Made by a program: the position numbers and the translations under genes. Positions 1 through 5,803 of a stretch of DNA of 5,803 nt are shown here, in pieces. The DNA is from Bacteroidota bacterium (GTDB lineage: Bacteria; Bacteroidota; Bacteroidia; Flavobacteriales; Flavobacteriaceae): assembly GCA_018656255.1 (NCBI GenBank), contig JABHYI010000312.1, positions 1 to 5,803 of the forward strand, given 5' to 3'. Under the pieces are notes generated by a model, which did no database searches, was not told the DNA's origin, and saw only the letters and a program-made list of their open reading frames with translations. Numbering within the stretch: the stretch's first letter is position 1; each line of letters begins with the position of its first letter.

Positions 1-708
1 CCAATGGCCAGCTCCCAAAATGGTCTTTATTTGGCTTTTAGGGAAGTGTTTTTGTATGGTAATTTCATCTAAAGAGCTTATATATCCAGAGTTTTCTCCA
101 CGAACAAACAAGGTCTCTTTGTTAAAAACTGCAGTTGTAGCAAGCGCTTTACCCACTTGAGCAATTTCTTTGGTAACCACAGGTAAATTAACTCTAAGAG
201 CTAGTTGCTTTTTTTCAATCCAGTATATATTTTTAAGTAAAAAAAGTCGCACACCTGGCTCCTTAATATACCTTGCCAAAACCTCGTCTGCCTTAGCCCT
301 AGAATTAATGATAGAAAAATCTAATAAACCAAGGCCTTTTAAAATATCTTGATGGTGCTCAGCATACTGCCTAGGAGCTATATCTGCAATCACTAGTTTT
401 GACACCCTTTCTGGGTGAGCAGTAGCAAACTCCATGGCTGTTTTACCACCCATAGAGTGCCCTAGCAAAACCACTTGATCTAGATTGTGGTGCTCACAAT
501 ACGACAACAAATCTGCAGCCATAGCTTGATAAGTAAAAACAGGATCATGAAAGCTTCTGCCGTGATTTCGCTGATCAATAAGGTGCATTTGATATCCTTG
601 ATCGGCAAACTTTTTCCCAAGACTTTTCCAGTTATCACTCATACCCAAAAACCCATGAAGAATTACAAAGGGTGTGCCGGTTCCTATTATTTGTGAATGT
701 AATATCAT
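1..708 (-). CDS. Alpha/beta-hydrolase, YbfF-like esterase family (C-terminus cut by window edge)
   Basis: Predicted soluble serine hydrolase of the alpha/beta fold, in the group of E. coli YbfF-type esterases; its physiological substrate cannot be told. The 236 visible codons show the oxyanion-hole motif HGF at residues 18-20, a DQRNHGRS segment at 45-52, the nucleophile elbow GHSMGG with Ser85, the family-typical ADIAP segment (Asp109), and GAGHW at the very edge with the presumed catalytic His235. The acid of the triad may be Asp109 or Glu205; I cannot decide from sequence. Family members are about 255 residues, so only some 20 are missing. The ATG at 708-706 was chosen because it lies 3 nt after the pdxJ stop and is followed by a normal N-terminal strand (MILHSQIIG). 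It is very probably co-transcribed with pdxJ. The family is clear, the specific function is not. Confidence 0.9.
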   Translation of the reverse strand, partial: MILHSQIIGTGTPFVILHGFLGMSDNWKSLGKKFADQGYQMHLIDQRNHGRSFHDPVFTYQAMAADLLSYCEHHNLDQVVLLGHSMGGKTAMEFATAHPERVSKLVIADIAPRQYAEHHQDILKGLGLLDFSIINSRAKADEVLARYIKEPGVRLFLLKNIYWIEKKQLALRVNLPVVTKEIAQVGKALATTAVFNKETLFVRGENSGYISSLDEITIQKHFPKSQIKTILGAGHW

Positions 709-711
709 ACG

Positions 712-1425
712 CTATACTAGTTTGGACAAATAGGCCTCAATGGTAGGCTGCAAGCCTTTATAAATTGCCTCAGAAATAAGCGCATGACCAATACTAACCT
801 CTGCTAGATGTGATACATTTTTAGCGAAAAATGCAATATTATCTAAAGATAAATCATGACCAGCGTTTACTCCCATCCCTAATTGATGTGAAAGTTTAGC
901 ACAGGCATCATAAGGTACTATAGCCTCAAAATCTCCCAAAGAATACTGCTTTGCAAAGGCCTCTGTATATAATTCTATCCTGTCTGCACCAACATTGGCT
1001 GCCCCTTCTACAGCTTTGAGAGATGGATCCACAAATATCGATGTGCGGATACCACTATTTTTAAATTCTGAAATTACTTCACTTAAAAAATCTTTGTGTT
1101 TTAGAGTATCCCATCCTGCATTTGAGGTAATAGCATCTATACTATCTGGCACCAAAGTAACCTGAGTTGGCTTTATTTTTAAAACCATATCCATAAACTT
1201 AGCAATAGGATTTCCTTCAATGTTATACTCTGTTGTCACGGCCTGTTTTAAATCATAGGCATCTTGATACCTTATATGACGCTCATCTGGACGCGGATGT
1301 ATTGTTACGCCATGGGCGCCAAACAACTGTACATCTTTTGCCACCTGCACTACACTAGGGTAATTACCACCACGAGCGTTACGCAATGTTGCAATTTTAT
1401 TAATATTTACACTTAACTTTGTCAT
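712..1425 (-). CDS. pdxJ: Pyridoxine 5'-phosphate synthase PdxJ
   Basis: Cytosolic TIM-barrel enzyme that condenses 1-deoxy-D-xylulose 5-phosphate with 3-amino-2-oxopropyl phosphate to give pyridoxine 5'-phosphate, the ring-closing step of DXP-dependent vitamin B6 synthesis. The 237-residue protein is close to the usual length (E. coli about 243). It opens with the signature LSVNINKIATLRNARGG (4-20), then HPRPDERH at 43-50, EGNP with Glu70, TLVPD at 90-94, RIELYTE at 149-155 and NAGHDL with His190. His43, Glu70 and His190 match the catalytic residues of the family. The VPD in place of the enterobacterial VPE and the following SNAGWD are typical of Bacteroidota versions. An in-frame ATG at 1452 would add nine residues (MYFCFKYIM), but that stretch falls in the promoter and is not conserved. 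I chose the second of two adjacent ATGs, at 1425; 1428 is equally possible. It heads a leftward unit with the hydrolase. Confidence 0.96.
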   Translation of the reverse strand: MTKLSVNINKIATLRNARGGNYPSVVQVAKDVQLFGAHGVTIHPRPDERHIRYQDAYDLKQAVTTEYNIEGNPIAKFMDMVLKIKPTQVTLVPDSIDAITSNAGWDTLKHKDFLSEVISEFKNSGIRTSIFVDPSLKAVEGAANVGADRIELYTEAFAKQYSLGDFEAIVPYDACAKLSHQLGMGVNAGHDLSLDNIAFFAKNVSHLAEVSIGHALISEAIYKGLQPTIEAYLSKLV

Positions 1426-1441
1426 CATTATATATTTGAAA

Positions 1442-1473
1442 CAAAAATACAATGCTTAAGCACAGTTTTGAAA
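1442..1473 (-). promoter_or_regulatory. Candidate Bacteroidota-type promoter of pdxJ
   Basis: On the minus strand TATTTTTG (1449 down to 1442) matches the Bacteroidota -7 consensus TAnnTTTG exactly. TTTC (1473-1470), one base off the -33 TTTG element, lies 20 nt upstream, within the usual spacing. Transcription would begin around 1435, leaving a leader of about ten bases before the pdxJ ATG. A perfect palindrome occupies part of the spacer (separate entry). The consensus is established for the phylum; its use here is inferred. Confidence 0.45.
1453..1462. repeat. 10-bp perfect palindrome in the pdxJ promoter spacer
   Basis: TGCTTAAGCA reads the same on both strands and sits between the candidate -33 and -7 elements of pdxJ, in the divergent intergenic region. 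This is where a dimeric repressor could bind, but a 10-mer palindrome can also arise by chance in AT-rich DNA. No regulator gene lies next to it. Confidence 0.3.
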
Positions 1474-1508
1474 CTATATTTTAAGTATTTTGCATAAAAA
1501 CCTTTGCT

Positions 1509-2165
1509 GTGAACACACAACAATATATCATAAATGACATTACCCCTTTTGACCTTACCACCAAAGTAAGTGAGGTTCAAAACGCTTTCAACCAGCTCAC
1601 CTACTCACACATCCCTGTGACCAAAGATGGAGTTTTTGAAGGTGCAATTTCAGAAAATGACATTCATTGCTATGATGCAGATAAAACCTTAGAGGCATAT
1701 CAATACTCTTTAGAGTCATTTCATGTAAAACAGCAGACCAATTGGATAGACATACTTGAGGCTTTTGCCCTGAACAATACCACTATTATGCCTGTATTGA
1801 CAGACAACTACAAATACCTTGGGTATTATGAGCTGAGTGACATCATGAACATCTTTAACGACACTCCTTTTCTAGGAGAAGCGGGAGGCATTATTGTTAT
1901 TGAAAAAGGTACCGCAGATTATTCTTTTTCTGAAATTTGTCAAATTGTAGAAAGTAATGATGCAAAGATTTTAGGGGTGTTTATCTCAAAAATGGAGAAT
2001 GACATCACTCAAATAACTGTCAAAGTTGGGCACACAGGCATCAATGCTATTGTTCAAACCTTTAGAAGATACAATTATAATGTAGTGTCTAATCATCAAG
2101 AAGATCGATTTATTGAAGATCTAAAAAAAAGATCTCAATACCTTGAAAAATACCTAAAGATGTAG
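1509..2165 (+). CDS. CBS-domain protein with C-terminal ACT-like domain, unknown function
   Basis: A 218-residue soluble protein conserved next to nadK in Flavobacteriaceae, sometimes labelled AcuB-like. It has two CBS motifs (about 6-54, with YSHIPV and GAISENDI; about 72-117, with TIMPVL and LGYYELSDI), which normally form a Bateman module binding adenine nucleotides. An ACT-like beta-alpha segment follows (about 126-195, GGIIVIEKG ... ITQITVKVGH ... QTFRRYNYNV). A charged C-terminal helix (197-218) ends the protein. No catalytic domain is attached, so a sensory or regulatory role is inferred. The start is a GTG: upstream in frame there is no ATG before the TAA at 1482-1484, and NTQQYIINDI is the normal N-terminus of the family. 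The stop is 2 nt before the nadK ATG, so translational coupling is likely. Its partner and ligand cannot be named from sequence; the AcuB (acetoin utilization) name is not supported by the context. Confidence 0.9.
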   Translation: MNTQQYIINDITPFDLTTKVSEVQNAFNQLTYSHIPVTKDGVFEGAISENDIHCYDADKTLEAYQYSLESFHVKQQTNWIDILEAFALNNTTIMPVLTDNYKYLGYYELSDIMNIFNDTPFLGEAGGIIVIEKGTADYSFSEICQIVESNDAKILGVFISKMENDITQITVKVGHTGINAIVQTFRRYNYNVVSNHQEDRFIEDLKKRSQYLEKYLKM

Positions 2166-2167
2166 TT

Positions 2168-3052
2168 ATGAAAATAGGGATCTACGGCCAATTTTATCAC
2201 AAAAACTCTGAAACTCACATACAGGCAATTCTAAATGCATTGCAAAGTAAGGGAGTTGAAATTGTGGTCGAAAAAAACTTTTTAGCGCTTATGAGAGAGA
2301 ACCAATCTTTTCATACAGACTTATCTAACCTGGAGAGTTTTACTAAATTAGATGCCAGCTATGACCTGTTTTTTAGCATTGGAGGAGATGGTACCATTTT
2401 AAAATCTATCACATTTGTGCGAGATCTTGACATCCCAATTGTTGGTGTAAATACAGGAAGACTTGGGTTTCTAGCTACCATACAAAAACAAGATGTAACC
2501 TCTAGTATAACAGAAATACTCGAGGGCAATTATTACATCTCTGAGCGCTCTTTATTGTCTGTAGAAACGAGCCCATCAAACAATGAGATTACTCCCTTGA
2601 ATTTTGCATTAAACGAGGTGGCCGTTAATAGAAAAAACACCACTTCGATGATTAAGGTAGAAACGACTATTAACTCAGAATACCTTACCTCCTACTGGTC
2701 TGACGGGCTGATCATATCCACCCCTACAGGATCAACAGGATATTCACTTAGCTGTGGTGGCCCTGTGATTGAACCTAGCAATGAAAGTATCATCCTCACG
2801 CCCATTGCGCCTCACAACTTAAATGTTAGACCTCTTGTTGTTCCAGATAATAGCGTGGTAACTCTTAAAGTTTCGGGAAGAGAAGACACCCATTTACTGT
2901 CTTTAGATTCTAGAATTTTAACCCTTAAAAACGAGACGTTAATCACTATTAAAAAAGCCGCCTTCACCATTAAATTTGTGCAACCCATAGAAGAGAGTTT
3001 TATTAAAACACTTCGAAAAAAACTACTTTGGGGAGAAGACAAAAGAAATTAA
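2168..3052 (+). CDS. nadK: NAD kinase
   Basis: ATP-dependent NAD kinase (PpnK family), cytosolic, phosphorylating NAD+ to NADP+, the only route to NADP in most bacteria. The 294 residues are the normal family length. The phosphate-binding GGDGT motif is at 72-76 within FFSIGGDGTILKS, followed by VGVNTGRLGF (92-101). The NE pair is at 149-150 (ALNEVAV). The glycine-rich NAD-binding region begins with DG at 179-180 and continues as STPTGSTGYSLSCGGP (184-199). TPIAPHNLNVRPLV (211-224) completes the set. No key residue is missing. The ATG follows the upstream CBS-ACT stop by 2 nt, suggesting coupled expression; no separate promoter was seen. Downstream there is a 100-nt gap before porG. Confidence 0.97.
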   Translation: MKIGIYGQFYHKNSETHIQAILNALQSKGVEIVVEKNFLALMRENQSFHTDLSNLESFTKLDASYDLFFSIGGDGTILKSITFVRDLDIPIVGVNTGRLGFLATIQKQDVTSSITEILEGNYYISERSLLSVETSPSNNEITPLNFALNEVAVNRKNTTSMIKVETTINSEYLTSYWSDGLIISTPTGSTGYSLSCGGPVIEPSNESIILTPIAPHNLNVRPLVVPDNSVVTLKVSGREDTHLLSLDSRILTLKNETLITIKKAAFTIKFVQPIEESFIKTLRKKLLWGEDKRN

Positions 3053-3127
3053 GCAATAAAAAACACTAAAAATTGTTTATCAATCTAGACTATGGCTGTT
3101 ATGGTGGGGTAGTGCCAAGTTTATTGT

Positions 3128-3135
3128 TATATTTG
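3128..3135 (+). promoter_or_regulatory. Candidate -7 element of a promoter for porG-uppS-bamA
   Basis: TATATTTG matches the Bacteroidota -7 consensus TAnnTTTG exactly and ends 17 nt before the porG ATG, so transcription would begin near 3142 with a short leader. No TTG or TTTG stands at the expected -33 distance (the region around 3100-3110 is TATGGTGGGG), so the promoter is only half supported. The rest of the 100-nt nadK-porG gap (3053-3152) shows no convincing terminator hairpin or small gene, and read-through from nadK is possible. Confidence 0.4.
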
Positions 3136-3152
3136 CGAACTTTTTAAAACTT

Positions 3153-3845
3153 ATGAGGTATTTAACGGTAGTTTTTTTAGTGCTTTTTTGCATACAAAAA
3201 GGAGCTTCACAGACATTTGAACTGGGTGGTTTTGTTGGCGGGGCTAATGTAATTGGAGATGTTGGTAGTACAACGTATGTCAATCCAAATACACTAGCAT
3301 TTGGCGGTATTTTTAAATGGAATAGAAGCCAGAGGCATTCATTTCGTTTTTCGGCCATTATAGCTAAAGCAGAAGGAAATGATGCAGACAGTAAAGAAAG
3401 TAGAAGAAAACAAAGAGGCTACTCTTTTCAAAACAATATTAAAGAATTTTCTGCAGGGCTAGAATACACCTTTTGGGAGTTCAATTTAAACTCTGGAGCA
3501 CCAGCTGCAGCGCCCTATCTATATACAGGAATCACCTATTTTATTAATCAGGCCTCTTTGAGTGATGCCCAGGGTGACACAACTCAATACAACCAAACTG
3601 GTGCATTTGCAATTCCAATGGTAATTGGATACAAAACAACCCTAAGTACAAAATTAATTGGGGCTTTCGAGATTGGAGCTAGGTATGCATTTACTGATAA
3701 TATCGATGCAAGCAATCCATCTCAAGAAGATAACCAATCACAAGATTTAAAATTTGGAAATCAAAATAATAATGATTGGTATGTCTTTACGGGCATTACT
3801 TTTTCATTTACTTTTGGTAGAGAACCCTGTTATTGTAATTTTTAA
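3153..3845 (+). CDS. porG: PorG-type (DUF6089) outer-membrane beta-barrel, type IX secretion associated
   Basis: A 230-residue outer-membrane protein of the DUF6089/PorG family. In Porphyromonas gingivalis PorG is a barrel that associates with the PorK/PorN ring of the type IX secretion system. A Sec signal peptide (MRYLTVVFLVLFCIQKGAS, cleaved around 19-20) leads into the family hallmark FELGGFVGGANVIGDVG (22-38). Alternating amphipathic strands follow, with conserved landmarks KWNRSQRHSFRFS (55-67), RGYSFQNNI (88-96), AFEIGARYAFTDNID (171-185), FGNQNNNDWYVFTGIT (201-216) and a final strand ending in PCYCNF. The only cysteines of the mature protein are the pair at 226 and 228, a family feature. 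Cys13 lies in the signal peptide and is not in a lipobox. The gene sits 4 nt upstream of uppS, with bamA next. Membership of the family is clear; a T9SS role in this organism is inferred from the family and the neighbourhood. Confidence 0.85.
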   Translation: MRYLTVVFLVLFCIQKGASQTFELGGFVGGANVIGDVGSTTYVNPNTLAFGGIFKWNRSQRHSFRFSAIIAKAEGNDADSKESRRKQRGYSFQNNIKEFSAGLEYTFWEFNLNSGAPAAAPYLYTGITYFINQASLSDAQGDTTQYNQTGAFAIPMVIGYKTTLSTKLIGAFEIGARYAFTDNIDASNPSQEDNQSQDLKFGNQNNNDWYVFTGITFSFTFGREPCYCNF

Positions 3846-3849
3846 AGAA

Positions 3850-4590
3850 ATGAGTCGTCTCTTAGAACAAATAAATAAAGATACCATTCCACAACATTTG
3901 GCTATTATCATGGATGGTAATGGACGTTGGGCGAAAGCCAAGGGTATGTTTAGGTCTATGGGTCATGAAAATGGCACAAAAGCGGTTCGTCAAATCACAG
4001 AGGCTTGTGTGGAGATTAACGTCCCCTACCTAACGCTTTATGCTTTTTCTACAGAAAATTGGAATCGTCCAAAAATGGAAGTAGAATTACTAATGAGACT
4101 GTTAGTTTCATCATTAAAAAAAGAAATCAAGTTGCTTGACAAGCACAACATAAAATTAAACGCCATTGGCAATCTTGATGCGCTACCAAGTAAAGCACAA
4201 AAAGAGCTTATGGATGTGATTGAAAAAACAAAAAACAACACAAAAATGACCTTGACACTTGCACTAAGTTACGGGTCTAGAGAAGAAATAACAAAAACAA
4301 TTCAAGAGATTAGTCTTAAAGTTAAAAAAGGATTAATTTCGCCTGAAAATATTGATGAAAAACTGATTAACAATCATCTATACACTCAAGACCTGCCAGA
4401 TGTAGATTTGTTAATTCGTACCAGTGGTGAACAACGTATAAGCAACTTTTTGTTGTGGCAACTAGCATATGCAGAATTGTATTTTACAGATGTGCTTTGG
4501 CCAGATTACACCAAAAACCATCTTTTTGAGGCAATATTAAATTATCAAAACAGAGAACGAAGATTTGGAAAGACAAGTGAGCAATTATAA
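3850..4590 (+). CDS. uppS: Isoprenyl transferase (undecaprenyl diphosphate synthase)
   Basis: Cis-prenyltransferase that extends farnesyl diphosphate with isopentenyl diphosphate to undecaprenyl diphosphate, the lipid carrier for peptidoglycan, O-antigen and other surface glycans. It acts at the inner face of the cytoplasmic membrane. The 246 residues match the usual length. Visible motifs are HLAIIMDGNGRWAK (16-29, catalytic Asp22), YAFSTENWNRP (64-74), SYGSREE (140-146), DLLIRTSGEQRISNFLLWQ (186-204, with the substrate/Mg-binding Arg190, Arg196 and Ser198 region) and YAELYFTDVLWP (207-218). The same frame is open back to an ATG at 3754, but the extra 32 residues lie inside porG and do not resemble the family. 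The ATG at 3850, 4 nt after the porG stop, gives the normal N-terminus MSRLLEQINKDTIPQHL. All key residues are present. Confidence 0.96.
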   Translation: MSRLLEQINKDTIPQHLAIIMDGNGRWAKAKGMFRSMGHENGTKAVRQITEACVEINVPYLTLYAFSTENWNRPKMEVELLMRLLVSSLKKEIKLLDKHNIKLNAIGNLDALPSKAQKELMDVIEKTKNNTKMTLTLALSYGSREEITKTIQEISLKVKKGLISPENIDEKLINNHLYTQDLPDVDLLIRTSGEQRISNFLLWQLAYAELYFTDVLWPDYTKNHLFEAILNYQNRERRFGKTSEQL

Positions 4591-4609
4591 TTCGCATTAT
4601 ATTTTTAGT

Positions 4610-5803
4610 ATGTACAGAAAGATCTTTTGTTTTGTAGCCATTGCACTGCTCTGGTCATCAACAATACAGGCACAGCAAAAAGAGCTAGATGCTGGTATAA
4701 AATACGAGATAAATAACATTACAGTTGCAGGAGCACAGAGCTACAATGACCAAACTGTTGTTGCCTTTACGGGTCTTAAAAAAGGAGAGCGTATATTCAT
4801 TCCTGGAGAACGCCTGAGTGAAGTGACAAAAAAATTATGGGAACAAAATCTATTTAGTGACATTGCTATTTACGTTACAAAAATAGATGGAGACCTCGCA
4901 GATTTAGAAATCTATATAGTAGAGCTACCAAAGCTAGATGAAATTACAATTGTTGGTGATGGGATTCGCAAAGCGATGACCAAAGAAATTCTAAAAGAAA
5001 CAGAATTAAAATCTGGGATAAAAATCACTAAAAATTTAATCACTACCACCAAAAATTTTATACGCAATAAATTTGTCGAAAAAGGATTCTATAACACAGA
5101 TGTTATTATTAGTACTCCTGCAAAACTAGACTCAACAGGCGTTGAAATTGCTAAAGACATGAAAATCATTATCAACAAAAACAATAGGATTAAAATCTCT
5201 CCTCTTGAATTTGAAGGCAATGAAAATCTACAAGATGGAACCCTAAGACGTTCTATGAAAAATATTAAAAGAAGAAACCCCATTCGTATCTGGAAGATGT
5301 CAAAATTTACTGACGCTGGTTATAAAGAGGATAAAGCATCTATCATTCAGACCTACAAAGAGAATGGATATAGAGATGCAAAAATAGTAAGTGACAGTGT
5401 CTACAACACGAACGATCGCAGTGTTGGTGTTGCCATCAAAATAGAGGAGGGTAAAAAATATTACTTTGGAAACATTCGCTTTTTAGGAAATAGCGTATAC
5501 ACAAATGGCCAATTAAGCCAGACACTGGGTATTAAAAAAGGAGACGTTTACAACGGAACCCTAATGGCAGAACGAATTGAAGACAACACAGACCCAGAAG
5601 CCTTTGACCTTACTAACAAATACCAAAACAACGGATATCTTTTCTCTACCATTAATGCAGTAGAGGTTGCCGTAAGACAAGATACTATTGATTATGAAAT
5701 AAGAATTAGAGAAGGGAAGCAAGCCTATTTTGATCATATCACGGTGGTTGGAAACACCAAAACAAATGACCATGTAATTTATAGAGAATTACGTACAAGA
5801 CCC
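4610..5803 (+). CDS. bamA: BamA, outer-membrane protein assembly factor (5' part; barrel beyond window)
   Basis: Outer-membrane insertase of the Omp85 family, the central subunit of the BAM complex that folds beta-barrel proteins into the outer membrane. The 398 visible codons begin with a signal peptide (MYRKIFCFVAIALLWSSTIQA, likely cleavage after 21). POTRA domains follow at about 32-107, 108-191, 193-281 and 283-370, and the start of a fifth at 372-398. Each has the typical opening strand and glycine (ITVAGAQS, ITIVGDG, LEFEGNEN, IRFLGNS, ITVVGNT). POTRA3 carries a basic, aromatic insertion (about 218-235) and the insert region of POTRA4 contains DPEAFDL, as usual in Bacteroidota BamA. 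The 16-strand barrel lies past the right edge; full length should be over 800 residues. The ATG at 4610 gives a compact signal peptide. A GTG at 4577, in frame and overlapping uppS by 14 nt, would add 11 residues and cannot be excluded. It is probably co-transcribed with porG and uppS. Confidence 0.95.
   Translation, partial: MYRKIFCFVAIALLWSSTIQAQQKELDAGIKYEINNITVAGAQSYNDQTVVAFTGLKKGERIFIPGERLSEVTKKLWEQNLFSDIAIYVTKIDGDLADLEIYIVELPKLDEITIVGDGIRKAMTKEILKETELKSGIKITKNLITTTKNFIRNKFVEKGFYNTDVIISTPAKLDSTGVEIAKDMKIIINKNNRIKISPLEFEGNENLQDGTLRRSMKNIKRRNPIRIWKMSKFTDAGYKEDKASIIQTYKENGYRDAKIVSDSVYNTNDRSVGVAIKIEEGKKYYFGNIRFLGNSVYTNGQLSQTLGIKKGDVYNGTLMAERIEDNTDPEAFDLTNKYQNNGYLFSTINAVEVAVRQDTIDYEIRIREGKQAYFDHITVVGNTKTNDHVIYRELRTRP

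Noticed and set aside
170..696. Plus-strand open frames at 170-352 and 487-696.
   Set aside because: Both are antisense to a well-supported hydrolase gene and their translations show no recognisable domain.
1426..1452. Longer pdxJ start at an ATG at 1452.
   Set aside because: It would translate the candidate -7 element and add MYFCFKYIM, which is not part of the PdxJ fold; the family begins at the LSVNINKIATLRN stretch just after 1425.
1466..1492. Possible promoter for the CBS-ACT gene (TTTTG at 1466-1470, TATTTTG at 1486-1492).
   Set aside because: The spacing is only 15 nt and the -7 element lacks one base of TAnnTTTG; too weak to annotate.
2116..2137. Direct repeat of AGATCT around an A-run.
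   Set aside because: It lies within the CBS-ACT coding sequence, encodes a normal charged helix, and is too short to be significant.
3072..3084. Possible terminator hairpin after nadK (ATTG, 5-nt loop, CAAT).
   Set aside because: The stem is only 4 bp and no T-run follows, so it cannot be called an intrinsic terminator.
3153..3212. PorG as a lipoprotein because of Cys13 in its signal peptide.
   Set aside because: The preceding residues (VLF) do not form a lipobox and the usual signal-peptidase I site follows at GASQ.
2812..3358. Minus-strand open frames at 2812-3042 and 3080-3358.
   Set aside because: The first is antisense to nadK; the second overlaps the porG promoter region and porG itself. 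Neither translation resembles a known family.
3754..3849. Longer uppS start at an upstream in-frame ATG at 3754.
   Set aside because: The added 32 residues are porG sequence read in another frame and do not resemble the UppS N-terminus, while the ATG at 3850 fits family length and sits 4 nt after the porG stop.
4598..4605. TATATTTT as a separate bamA promoter.
   Set aside because: It is one base off consensus, lacks a -33 element that I could see, and would start transcription at about the ATG itself.
4038..5773. Minus-strand open frames at 4038-4241, 5089-5283 and 5561-5773.
   Set aside because: They lie opposite uppS and bamA, whose motifs are intact, and give hydrophobic, low-complexity translations typical of antisense of AT-rich genes.

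Overview
The window is AT-rich (roughly 38% GC by eye) and reads as ordinary core chromosome of a Bacteroidota bacterium, most likely a marine-type member of the Flavobacteriaceae. Three things point there: the gene order pdxJ / CBS-ACT protein / nadK / porG / uppS / bamA, TAnnTTTG-type promoter elements instead of -35/-10 boxes, and translation starts without clear Shine-Dalgarno sequences. Every protein reads as a full-length or edge-truncated version of a known family. No mobile element, phage, CRISPR array, RNA gene or foreign-looking DNA was seen.

Layout. Bases 1-708 (minus) carry an alpha/beta-hydrolase of the YbfF type, cut by the left edge just after its catalytic histidine. It lies 3 nt downstream of pdxJ (712-1425, minus), the vitamin B6 ring-forming enzyme, so the two form a leftward unit. 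An 83-nt divergent intergenic region (1426-1508) holds a good candidate pdxJ promoter with a 10-bp palindrome in its spacer. To the right are two closely packed plus-strand groups. The first is a two-CBS plus ACT-like protein (1509-2165, GTG start) and nadK (2168-3052), only 2 nt apart. After a 100-nt gap with a perfect TAnnTTTG element come porG (3153-3845), uppS (3850-4590) and bamA (from 4610 or 4577 to beyond the right edge), with gaps of 4 nt and 19 nt or an overlap.

How the genes fit together. The right half is a cell-envelope block: PorG is an outer-membrane beta-barrel associated with the type IX secretion system, UppS makes the undecaprenyl carrier lipid for peptidoglycan and surface glycans, and BamA inserts outer-membrane barrels such as PorG. 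The left half is cofactor metabolism: PLP synthesis and NADP synthesis. The CBS-ACT protein next to NAD kinase has no assigned function and could be a nucleotide-sensing partner; that is inference.

I did not find an undescribed system. The points most worth a second look are the CBS-ACT/nadK coupling, the lone C-terminal cysteine pair of PorG, the porG-uppS-bamA linkage and the alternative bamA start.
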